Positions 9,994 to 15,816 of a DNA stretch of 40,440 bases are shown piece after piece; within the stretch, counting starts at the first letter, position 1, and every line of letters begins with the position of its first letter. Source of the DNA: Stenotrophomonas sepilia (GTDB lineage: Bacteria; Pseudomonadota; Gammaproteobacteria; Xanthomonadales; Xanthomonadaceae); NCBI RefSeq assembly GCF_003244875.1, contig NZ_LXXZ01000035.1, forward strand, positions 1 to 40,440, read 5' to 3'. Position numbers and translations under genes: made by a program. The notes below the pieces were generated by a model. That model made no database searches. It was given only the letters and a program-made list of their open reading frames with translations, and was not told the origin of the DNA.

Positions 9994-10117
9994 AGCCGAG
10001 CATGGCTCGGCTCTACAACAGTTCAACCGTCGCGGATGGGACGGATCACTGTAGAGCCGAGCCCACGCTCGGCTCAGCCCACCGCGCAAACCGCAGCCGA
10101 GCATGGCTCGGCTCTAC
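9994..10117. repeat. Cluster of three SMAG palindromes
   Basis: AGCCGAGCATGGCTCGGCT + CTAC occurs at 9994-10016 and again at 10095-10117. Between them GTAG + AGCCGAGCCCACGCTCGGCT lies at 10051-10074 in the opposite orientation. The last two form an inverted pair; the first is an extra single copy. Confidence 0.88.
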
Positions 10118-10615
10118 AACACCTTGGACGTCGCAGATGCACCGATTTTTGAGTGCGTGACCCGCTGTTCCGTACCACCACGGCTGGCAAACGTGGCGCG
10201 CACTTTCCACGTTCCCCACCACGGCAAACGTGCCGTCAGCGGCAGTTACCGACATTGTCCAACGCGACCGACCGAGCGCATGAGCACATGCGTCGCGCCC
10301 TGTCGCTTGCTGCGTCGGCGCGGCCTGCGCCACCATCGTCGCGCGCCTGGATTCCGCATCGTTCTTCGGAAAATCCTCATTGAGCTCCAGGCGCAGGCGT
10401 AAACACCATACTGCGCCACCGACAACGGGTGGCAGCGGGCCTGCAAGCCCGTAATGACATTCACGCTGTTGTTTGCGCTCACCCGCCGACACCGTCTTTG
10501 GACCGTGCCGGCGGGTGATCCGTCGGCCTTCATGGCGGGCGGTGCGTGGGGGTCTTCGGACCCGCCGGTTACTACGTGATGTCATTCCGGCTTGCAGCCA
10601 CGCATCGCCTGCCAC
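10046..10615 (-). CDS. Doubtful hypothetical ORF running through repeats
   Basis: A 189-codon frame starting MAGDAWLQAGMTSRS. Its N-terminal half is antisense to the structured leader of the small plus-strand gene at 10662. Its C-terminal end is read through SMAG copies (VVEPSHARLR...). The central part (NEDFPKNDAESRR, then TAADGTFAVVGNVESARH) has a more protein-like composition and could be a real small protein from an internal start near 10390. I recognise no domain. Third-position GC is lower than in neighbouring genes. It could equally be a chance open frame over a repeated element. Confidence 0.25.
   Translation of the reverse strand: MAGDAWLQAGMTSRSNRRVRRPPRTARHEGRRITRRHGPKTVSAGERKQQRECHYGLAGPLPPVVGGAVWCLRLRLELNEDFPKNDAESRRATMVAQAAPTQQATGRDACAHALGRSRWTMSVTAADGTFAVVGNVESARHVCQPWWYGTAGHALKNRCICDVQGVVEPSHARLRFARWAEPSVGSALQ
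10343..10394. repeat. Nested inverted repeat
   Basis: Perfect 9-bp arms GCGCCTGGA (10343-10351) and TCCAGGCGC (10386-10394) enclose a second pair TTCCG / CGGAA. A transcript in either direction could fold into a two-part stem. It lies just outside the longer inverted repeat at 10426-10618. Confidence 0.6.
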
Positions 10616-10618
10616 CCG
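10426..10618. repeat. Long imperfect inverted repeat with internal hairpins
   Basis: The left arm 10426-10465 and right arm 10575-10618 share CGGGTGGCAG, CTGCAAGCC, AATGACA and TCACG in the same order with small gaps. Inside are a hairpin with perfect 10-bp arms TCACCCGCCG / CGGCGGGTGA (10479-10488, 10509-10518) and GGGTC-TTCG-GACCC (10550-10563), a very stable cUUCGg tetraloop in RNA. The right arm ends about 44 bases before the ATG at 10662. It may be a structured leader, a non-coding RNA or a non-autonomous element. Confidence 0.65.
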
Positions 10619-10661
10619 CCCTGCGCGGTGGCACGCCCACTCCAGAGCTGAGGAAGCCGAG

Positions 10662-11017
10662 ATGACCGACCGTCCGCCCTATGCTTCATACGCCGCCAGC
10701 ACCCACGATGACGACGACAACCCTGCGCCCGAACTGAGCACGTTTCTGGCTGCCTCAAACGCATCCGCGCGGGCGAAGGCGCCGATGGCCTGCCCTGGCC
10801 TGAAACCAGCCTATCTGCAGGGCGCGGGGTTGCCCTGTCGCGGGTGGAACGAGCCGCCATTGGCATGCTGACCGTGGCGGAAATGCTGCACGCCGCCGAC
10901 CGCTGCCGAGCAATGGCCACGCCGGACCGGCATCTGGATGCCGGCGTGGTTGAAGGGCTGTTCTTTGCCTGCCGCAGTCTGGCCGAGCTGGTGTGCCGGG
11001 ACGTGCGGCCGGAGTAG
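10662..11017 (+). pseudogene. Small hypothetical protein gene, apparently frameshifted
   Basis: An ATG at 10662 (GAAGCCGAG upstream) opens MTDRPPYASYAASTHDDDDN and NPAPELSTF. The protein-like reading then moves to a different frame: LKRIRAGEGADGLPWPETS, RVERAAIGMLTVAEMLHAAD and EGLFFACRSLAELVCRDV, ending at the stop 11015-11017. The switch is needed somewhere near 10740-10755. Joined, the product would be about 117 residues with an acidic N-terminus and a helical C-terminus. The C-terminal helix pattern is loosely like small Pseudomonas DUF6124/DUF3077 proteins, from memory and unverified. I saw no convincing slippery heptamer, so mutation or sequence error is more likely than programmed frameshifting. 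A short ORF from the ATG at 10865 (50 residues) is an alternative. Confidence 0.5.
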
Positions 11018-11100
11018 CCTCACCCTGTACTGCAAACCGGGCCATACTGGGGCCGGACCGGCCGGTACCGGGTCCCATCGAAACCTACAAGGAGGTTTGC

Positions 11101-11430
11101 GTGTTGAATGTCGTGATCGTTGCCGCGCTGGCTGCTGGCCCCGCTGCGTCCGTACCGTATGCCGATTGCCTGCTGGGCAATATCCAGCCCGGGCTGTCCG
11201 ATCATGCTGTGCAACTGGTACAGCGGGCGTGTGCGGCGAAGCATCCAGACAGTTTCCTTGCCTCGCTGGAACTGGAACGCGCCTACAGCGCCCAGCGGCA
11301 GGCGCGGTTCGATGCGGATCGTGCTGCGGCGGAGCGGGCTGCGAATGCCGCCGCCAATGCTGCAGCCGTTGCCACGCAGGTGGCGGCGGAACGCGAGGCG
11401 GCGCTGGCGCGCGGCGCCAAGGCGAAATAG
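11101..11430 (+). CDS. Small exported alanine-rich protein of unknown function
   Basis: 109 residues from a GTG at 11101. AAGGAGG at 11089-11095 is an excellent ribosome binding site; a TTG at 11104 is also possible. A short hydrophobic signal (LNVVIVAALAAGPAAS) is followed by YADCLLGNIQPGLSDHAVQL and RACAAK. The pattern C-x(n)-G-x-SD-x-A...AC is seen in many small exported proteobacterial proteins of unknown role, and the two Cys may form a disulphide. The remainder (about 55-109) is a highly charged, Ala-rich helix (RQARFDADRAAAERAANAAA) likely to be a coiled coil. An intrinsic terminator follows 20 bases after the stop. No recognised function. Confidence 0.75.
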   Translation: MLNVVIVAALAAGPAASVPYADCLLGNIQPGLSDHAVQLVQRACAAKHPDSFLASLELERAYSAQRQARFDADRAAAERAANAAANAAAVATQVAAEREAALARGAKAK

Positions 11431-11449
11431 GCATTTTGCGAGCAACAAC

Positions 11450-11478
11450 AAAAAGGCACCGCTGAGCGGTGCCTTTTT
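11450..11478. terminator. Intrinsic terminator (bidirectional) between the small exported gene and tRNA-Lys
   Basis: The stem AAAAAGGCACCGC / GCGGTGCCTTTTT is perfect over 13 bp with a TGA loop. It has an A-run on the left and a T-run on the right, so it can end transcripts in both directions: the plus-strand gene ending at 11430 and the minus-strand tRNA ending at 11504. Confidence 0.95.
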
Positions 11479-11503
11479 GAATGACTTGGGTCATTGACCG
11501 CAA

Positions 11504-11579
11504 TGGTGGGCCGTGAAGGATTCGAACCTTCGACCAAAAGATTAAAAGTCTTCTGCTCTACCGACTGAGCTAACGGCCC
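11504..11579 (-). tRNA. tRNA-Lys (anticodon TTT)
   Basis: On the minus strand the 76-nt gene begins GGGCCGTTAGCTCAGTCGG and ends GGCCCACCA, with CCA encoded. The acceptor stem GGGCCGT pairs with ACGGCCC. The D-loop has AGCTCAGTCGGTAGAGC, the anticodon loop CTTTTAA carries TTT for lysine, and the T-loop is GGTTCGAATCC. It lies downstream of queC on the same strand, with a plus-strand gene in between. Confidence 0.97.
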
Positions 11580-11660
11580 ATTGCACTGCCCCAGCCTTTC
11601 GGCGGGGTGGGCATTCTACCCTACTTTGGCCGGTCGCGTGAAACCCCGGTGTGTCGAGGA

Positions 11661-11683
11661 TGCCGGCCAGCGGCCGGCACTAC
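11661..11683. repeat. SMAG-like palindrome, GCCGGCC type
   Basis: TGCCGGCCAGCGGCCGGCA + CTAC, a near-perfect palindrome of the second SMAG-like subtype seen here. It lies in the leader between tRNA-Lys and the HExxH protein gene. Confidence 0.85.
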
Positions 11684-11746
11684 CAGCGGCTTAAACCTTT
11701 CGGGCCATTGTCGCATCCCATCTGTGATCCTTTCCCGGAGCCATGG

Positions 11747-12700
11747 ATGCGCCTGATCGCCAGCCTGCTTGCCGCCCTGCTGCCCTGCGCAGCCCTGGCC
11801 GCCCCATCCCAGGTCGTCACTGACGACATCGCCCGCTTCTGGGCCACCTATGATGCGGTGCGCGCCGAACCCGATGGCGAACGCCGGGTGGCGCTGGTCC
11901 AGCAACGCTACATCGATCCCGGCAGCCCCGGGCTGCATGCGCTGATGCAGGTGCGCCACTACACTGCCCGCGAATACGCCGTGGCCATGTGGGCGTGGCC
12001 GCGCTTCTGGACGTCGGTGCGGCCGCTCACCGCCAACGCACAGCTCGCCAGCGCCACGCTGGAGCGCGACCTGACTGCGTTCCGGGCGCTCTACCCGGCA
12101 CTGCGTCCAGCCACCATCACCTATGCAGTGGGCGTGCTGCGCACAGGCGGCACCACGCTGGGCAACAAGGTATTGATCGGCGCGGAGATGGCGCTCGGCG
12201 ATGAGCGCGTGGACGTGAGCGAGCTGCCCGAGCCGATGCGCAGCCGCCTGCGGATCTTCTACGACAGCCGCCCCGGTGCGAACAACGCGCAGAACAACCT
12301 GCACGAATACGTGCATACCCAGCAGCGCGAGACCACCGGCAGCCTGGCCCAGTACGCGGTACGCGAAGGCGTGGCCGAATACGTGGCAGAGCGCATCAGC
12401 GGGCGCCGCCCGGCGTTGCCGCTGTACACCTATGGGCCAGCGCACGAAGCGGAAATCCGCGCGCGCTTCCGTGCGGAGATGCACGGGGACAACCTGGACA
12501 ACTGGCTGTACAACAGCGCGCGCAATCCGTTCGGGGTGAGTGACCTGGGCTACTACGCCGGCTACCGTATCGCGCAGGAGTACATGCGCCAGCAGGCCGA
12601 CGAGAAGGCCGGTATCGCGCGGATGATTGAGTTGGACTATGCCGATCCGGCTGCGGTGCGGGCCTTCATCGAGGCATCGGGATGGTTGCAGGCCCGCTAG
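11747..12700 (+). CDS. Exported putative zinc metallopeptidase (HExxH)
   Basis: 317 residues. The signal peptide MRLIASLLAALLPCAALAAP is followed by a helical protein. HEYVH at residues 186-190 is a classic zinc-metallopeptidase motif, and EGVAEYV about 20 residues later supplies the likely third zinc ligand and helix, in the gluzincin manner. NPFGVSDLGYYAGYRIAQEY near the C-terminus resembles the GYxxG segment of DUF2268-type predicted zinc proteases. That family placement is from memory. The ATG at 11747 has GGAG with a six-base gap. It stands alone on the plus strand between tRNA-Lys and queC, both minus. Substrate unknown. Confidence 0.78.
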   Translation: MRLIASLLAALLPCAALAAPSQVVTDDIARFWATYDAVRAEPDGERRVALVQQRYIDPGSPGLHALMQVRHYTAREYAVAMWAWPRFWTSVRPLTANAQLASATLERDLTAFRALYPALRPATITYAVGVLRTGGTTLGNKVLIGAEMALGDERVDVSELPEPMRSRLRIFYDSRPGANNAQNNLHEYVHTQQRETTGSLAQYAVREGVAEYVAERISGRRPALPLYTYGPAHEAEIRARFRAEMHGDNLDNWLYNSARNPFGVSDLGYYAGYRIAQEYMRQQADEKAGIARMIELDYADPAAVRAFIEASGWLQAR

Positions 12701-12758
12701 GTCAAGGAGTGCGGACCAACGGTTGGCACCACCGAGGGAGTGATTGCCCCACCGGGGA

Positions 12759-12781
12759 AGCCGGCCAGCGGCCGGCTCTAC
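12759..12781. repeat. SMAG-like palindrome, GCCGGCC type
   Basis: AGCCGGCCAGCGGCCGGCT + CTAC lies between the convergent HExxH gene and queC, ending nine bases from the queC stop. It may act as the terminator for one or both. Confidence 0.85.
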
Positions 12782-12790
12782 CAGGCGCGG

Positions 12791-13456
12791 TCAGGCGTAC
12801 CGCGTGGGGTCGGGCACGCCGGCTTCGGCGAAACCCTGCGCGCGCAGGCGGCAGGCGTCGCAGTGGCCACAGGCAGCGCCGTTGGCGTCGGCGTTGTAGC
12901 AGGACACGGTCAGGCCGAAGTCCACGCCCAGGCGCACGCCTTCGCTGACGATCTGGCCCTTGCTGAGGAACTGCAGCGGTGCGTGCACCTTGATGCCCGC
13001 GCCCTCCACACCCGACTTGGTGGCGAGGTTGGCCAGCGCCTGGAACGCGGCCACGAACTCGGGGCGGCAGTCCGGGTAGCCGGAGTAGTCGACGGCGTTG
13101 ACGCCGCAGAAGATGTCATTGGCACCGAGCACTTCGGCCCAGCCCAGGGCCAGCGACAGCATGATGGTATTGCGCGCCGGCACGTAGGTGACCGGAATGC
13201 CGGCACCGCCCGCCTCCGGTACGTCGATGTCATCGGTCAGCGCCGAGCCACCGATGCTGCGCAGGTCCACGTCCACGGTCTTGTGCGCGACCACGCCCTG
13301 GGCCTTGGCCACGCGGGCGGCGGCATCCAGTTCGGAGGTGTGGCGCTGGCCGTAGCGCACGCTCAGGGCATGCACGGCAAAGCCCTGTTCCTGGGCCATG
13401 GCGATGACGGCGGCTGAATCCATGCCGCCGGAGAGAAGCACGACTGCCTTCTTCAT
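12791..13456 (-). CDS. queC: 7-cyano-7-deazaguanine (preQ0) synthase QueC
   Basis: 221 residues. Converts 7-carboxy-7-deazaguanine to preQ0 with ATP and ammonia in queuosine synthesis. The PP-loop ATP pyrophosphatase motif LLSGGMDSA lies at residues 7-15. [17 protein letters not shown] and [18 protein letters not shown] are characteristic QueC segments. The C-terminal zinc site is SCYNAD...[10 protein letters not shown] (four Cys). The ATG at 13456 has GGAAGA upstream. It lies 77 bases after queE on the same strand, so the two consecutive pathway enzymes are probably co-transcribed. Confidence 0.97.
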   Translation of the reverse strand: MKKAVVLLSGGMDSAAVIAMAQEQGFAVHALSVRYGQRHTSELDAAARVAKAQGVVAHKTVDVDLRSIGGSALTDDIDVPEAGGAGIPVTYVPARNTIMLSLALGWAEVLGANDIFCGVNAVDYSGYPDCRPEFVAAFQALANLATKSGVEGAGIKVHAPLQFLSKGQIVSEGVRLGVDFGLTVSCYNADANGAACGHCDACRLRAQGFAEAGVPDPTRYA

Positions 13457-13533
13457 GGGAAATCTTCCGGTTGGGAGGGGAAAGCCAGCACGCTGTCCCG
13501 CGCCGGAGCTACATCAGGGAACGCTGCGCCGGC

Positions 13534-14235
13534 TCATCGGCCCGGCTCGTCGTTCCACAGGATTTTATGCAACTGCATCTGGAAGCGCACCGGCAGCCGG
13601 TCTTCGACGATCCAGTCGGCCAACTGCCGCGCGCTGATCTCGCCCTTGCTCGGCGAGAAGAACACGGTGCAACGCTCCACCAGGCCGTGCTCGGCGACCA
13701 TGGCCTTGGCCCAGTCGTAGTCCTCGCGGTTGCAGATGACGAACTTGATCTGGTCGCGGACGGTCAGCAGCGGCAGGTTTTCCAGGCGATTGCGGACGGC
13801 TTCGGCCGAGCCCGGCGTCTTGATGTCGACCACGCGCGACACGCGCGGGTCCACTGCACTGACATCCAGCGCGCCGGAGGTTTCCAGCGAGACATCCATG
13901 CCCGCATCGCACAGCTTCTGCAGCAGCACCAGGCAGCGCTTCTGCGCCAGCGGCTCGCCGCCGGTCACGCAGACGTGGCGGACGCCCTGGGCCAGCACCT
14001 CGGCCACGATGTCGTCGATGTCCCACCAGGTGCCGCCGTGGAAGGCATAGGCGGTGTCGCAGTACTGGCAGCGCAGCGGGCAGCCGGTCAGGCGCACGAA
14101 CACGGTCGGCCAGCCGGCGGTATCGGCCTCGCCTTGCAGCGAGGTGAAGATCTCGGTGATCTTCAGGCGCGGCAGCGGCGACTGCACGATGTCGCTGGGG
14201 GTGGCGACGGCGTTTGACGGGGTAACGGCGGTCAT
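13534..14235 (-). CDS. queE: 7-carboxy-7-deazaguanine synthase QueE
   Basis: A radical-SAM enzyme that makes 7-carboxy-7-deazaguanine, the substrate of QueC next door. With the start at ATG 14235 it has 233 residues; an in-frame GTG at 14259 would add eight. ITEIFTSLQGEADTAGWPTVF is the substrate region. The radical-SAM cluster motif is CPLRCQYCDTAYAF (CxxxCxxC). CVTGGEPLAQ is the GGEP SAM-binding motif, and SLETSGALD and DIKTPGS follow. cpoB lies upstream on the same strand, separated by about 176 bases that include two SMAG repeats. Confidence 0.95.
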   Translation of the reverse strand: MTAVTPSNAVATPSDIVQSPLPRLKITEIFTSLQGEADTAGWPTVFVRLTGCPLRCQYCDTAYAFHGGTWWDIDDIVAEVLAQGVRHVCVTGGEPLAQKRCLVLLQKLCDAGMDVSLETSGALDVSAVDPRVSRVVDIKTPGSAEAVRNRLENLPLLTVRDQIKFVICNREDYDWAKAMVAEHGLVERCTVFFSPSKGEISARQLADWIVEDRLPVRFQMQLHKILWNDEPGR

Positions 14236-14294
14236 GGCGGGTACTTCTTGGTGGGACACGTGGCGGGTGGGCTACCGTGGCCGGTAACGAAAAC

Positions 14295-14381
14295 AGCCGA
14301 GCATGGCTCGGCTCTACAACAGCAACCGGACGGGTTTGCCGGTCCGGAAACGAAAGCAGCCGAGCGTGGGCTCGGCTCTAC
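14295..14381. repeat. Two SMAG palindromes in the cpoB-queE gap
   Basis: AGCCGAGCATGGCTCGGCT + CTAC at 14295-14317 and AGCCGAGCGTGGGCTCGGCT + CTAC at 14358-14381, both in the same orientation. They sit between co-directional genes, so in a tol-pal/queE read-through transcript both would fold into hairpins and could terminate, stabilise or separate the two parts. Confidence 0.88.
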
Positions 14382-14411
14382 AGGGCACCTATTGTACGCC
14401 CGCTCAGCGGA

Positions 14412-15230
14412 TCAGCGGATCTGCCTGCCCAGGCGGATGGACTGCAGACGGTCCTGCGCGGTGCGCGCGGCGTCCGAGCCGGGGTACTGCGCCACGACGG
14501 TCTCCAGCGTCTGCTGGGCCTGGTCGACCTTTCCCTCGCCGTACTGCGAGAGGCCGATCTTGAGCAGGCCGCCCGCGGCCTTGTCGTGGGTCGGATAGCG
14601 CGAGAGCAGCTCTCGGAACTGGGTCTCGGCCATCGGGAAATTGCGGGTGGCGTAGTAGCTCTCGCCCAGCCAGTACAGCGCGTTCGGCGCGTACACGCCG
14701 TTCGGGTACAACTCCAGGAAGCTCAGGAACAGCTGCGCCGAATCGTCGTACCTGCCGGCCTTCAACGCATCGAAGGCAACGTTGTAGGAGGTGCGCTCAT
14801 CGCCGGTGGCGGCAAGGCTGCCAGCATCACCATGGACCGAAGGCGGCCGCTCGGAAGTGGCCGCCGCTGCGGGTTTTGCCGGGGCCGGTGCGGCCTTCGG
14901 CGCGCTCGCCGGAACGGGCGGCAGGGCCGGGGCGGCGTTGCCCCCTTCCAACCGGTTCAGGCGGCTGTCCAGATCCAGGTACTGGTCCTGGGCGGACTGC
15001 TTGAGCTGGGCGTTGTCATGCTGCAACTGCTCGATCGAGGCCTGCAGGCTGGTGACCTGCTGCCGCAGCTGATTGATCTGGTTCAACAGGTCCTGGTTGG
15101 CACTGTTGTTGTACATCTGCTGCTCGAGCGCGCCGACACGGTCAGCCAGGCTCTGTCGCTGTGCGTGCGCCGGTGCGGCAGCCACGAGGGCTGCCGCAAC
15201 GACCAGCATCAGTTTGATGCCAATGCGCAT
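14412..15230 (-). CDS. cpoB: Cell division coordinator CpoB / Tol-Pal protein YbgF
   Basis: 272 residues, periplasmic. Signal peptide MRIGIKLMLVVAAALVAAAP...AHAQ. A coiled-coil trimerisation segment follows (LADRVGALEQQMYN through LNRLEGG, about 28-100), then a Pro/Ala linker (PALPPVPASAPKAAPAPAKP) and a C-terminal TPR domain (YNVAFDALKAGRYDDSAQLF, YPNGVYAPNALYWLGESYYA, YPTHDKAAGGLLKIGLSQY). CpoB links Tol-Pal with peptidoglycan synthase PBP1B during division. It starts three bases after the pal stop, at the end of the Tol-Pal cluster, as in most proteobacteria. Confidence 0.95.
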   Translation of the reverse strand: MRIGIKLMLVVAAALVAAAPAHAQRQSLADRVGALEQQMYNNSANQDLLNQINQLRQQVTSLQASIEQLQHDNAQLKQSAQDQYLDLDSRLNRLEGGNAAPALPPVPASAPKAAPAPAKPAAAATSERPPSVHGDAGSLAATGDERTSYNVAFDALKAGRYDDSAQLFLSFLELYPNGVYAPNALYWLGESYYATRNFPMAETQFRELLSRYPTHDKAAGGLLKIGLSQYGEGKVDQAQQTLETVVAQYPGSDAARTAQDRLQSIRLGRQIR

Positions 15231-15233
15231 GGA

Positions 15234-15752
15234 TTACTGCGCGGTGTAGACGATTTCGACGCGACGGTTCTGCGACCAGCACGACTCGTTCGACTCGGTG
15301 CAGACCGGACGCTCTTCACCGTAGGACACGACGGTCAGCTGCGAAGCCGAACCACCGTTGGCCTGCAGGGCCGAGCTGACGCCGTTGCCACGACGCTCAC
15401 CCAGGGCCTGGTTGTACGCGCGCGAACCGCGCTCGTCGGTGTGGCCCTGCAGGGTGATGCGCGAGGACGGACGGTCACGCAGGTACTTGGCGTGGCACGC
15501 CATGATGGCCTGGAATTCCGGCTTCACGTCTTCCTTGTCCAGGTCGAAGTAGACAACGCGCTGGCGCAGGCAGGCGTCGGTGTCCAGATCGCCCGGGCCG
15601 TACAGGCCGGAGGTCGACGGACCGGTCGGGGTGGTGGTCGAGGTGCCGGTGTCGACCGGGGCTGCCGGCTCTTCCTTCACCTTCTTCGAGCAACCGGCCA
15701 GGACGGCCACAGACAGCAGGGAAACAAGCAGAACGCGGGTGGACTTGTTCAT
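15234..15752 (-). CDS. pal: Peptidoglycan-associated lipoprotein Pal
   Basis: 172 residues. A lipoprotein signal with lipobox LAGC (Cys near residue 21) anchors it in the outer membrane. The C-terminal OmpA-like domain binds peptidoglycan: VYFDLDKEDVKPEF, then ITLQGHTDERGSRAYNQALG with the conserved DER triplet, GERRGNGV, and VSYGEERP. The linker is Thr/Pro-rich (TGTSTTTPTGPSTSG). TTAGGAGCC is upstream of the ATG. The 64-base gap to tolB is AT-rich (AAAATATTAACACTC), so pal may have its own promoter. Extra Cys residues in the C-terminal half (TDACLRQ, CTESNESCW) could pair. Confidence 0.97.
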   Translation of the reverse strand: MNKSTRVLLVSLLSVAVLAGCSKKVKEEPAAPVDTGTSTTTPTGPSTSGLYGPGDLDTDACLRQRVVYFDLDKEDVKPEFQAIMACHAKYLRDRPSSRITLQGHTDERGSRAYNQALGERRGNGVSSALQANGGSASQLTVVSYGEERPVCTESNESCWSQNRRVEIVYTAQ

Positions 15753-15816
15753 GGCGATACCTTTGTGGCTCCTAAGCCGATGAGGGGTTCAAGACAACGA
15801 AAATATTAACACTCTT

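Larger units (their letters stand above)
9832..10661. other. 830-bp repeat- and hairpin-rich region without a firm gene
   Basis: No well-supported gene lies here. The region holds three SMAG palindromes (9994-10117), a nested inverted repeat at 10343-10394, a long imperfect inverted repeat 10426-10465 / 10575-10618, a hairpin at 10479-10518 and a cTTCGg hairpin at 10550-10563. One minus-strand ORF (10046-10615) runs through all of it and is listed at low confidence. Third-position GC in that frame looks lower than in neighbouring genes. Confidence 0.7.

Noticed and set aside
9994..10117. CRISPR array from the regularly repeated GCCGAGC units
   Set aside because: Units alternate in orientation, spacing is irregular, the repeats are palindromic with GTAG ends, and no cas genes are present. 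They are SMAG repeats.
10662..11017. Programmed ribosomal frameshift
   Set aside because: I looked for a heptamer of the X-XXY-YYZ type in the overlap of the two frames and saw none that is convincing. Mutation or sequence error is simpler.
9832..11503. Genomic island inserted at tRNA-Lys
   Set aside because: The patch lies on the 3' side of the tRNA, but no integrase, no direct repeat of the tRNA 3' end and no phage or plasmid gene were found. It remains an accessory patch without proof of integration.
12791..14259. preQ1 riboswitch in front of queE/queC
   Set aside because: The gaps upstream of queE and queC hold SMAG repeats or are short. I saw no preQ1-I-type hairpin with an A-rich tail.
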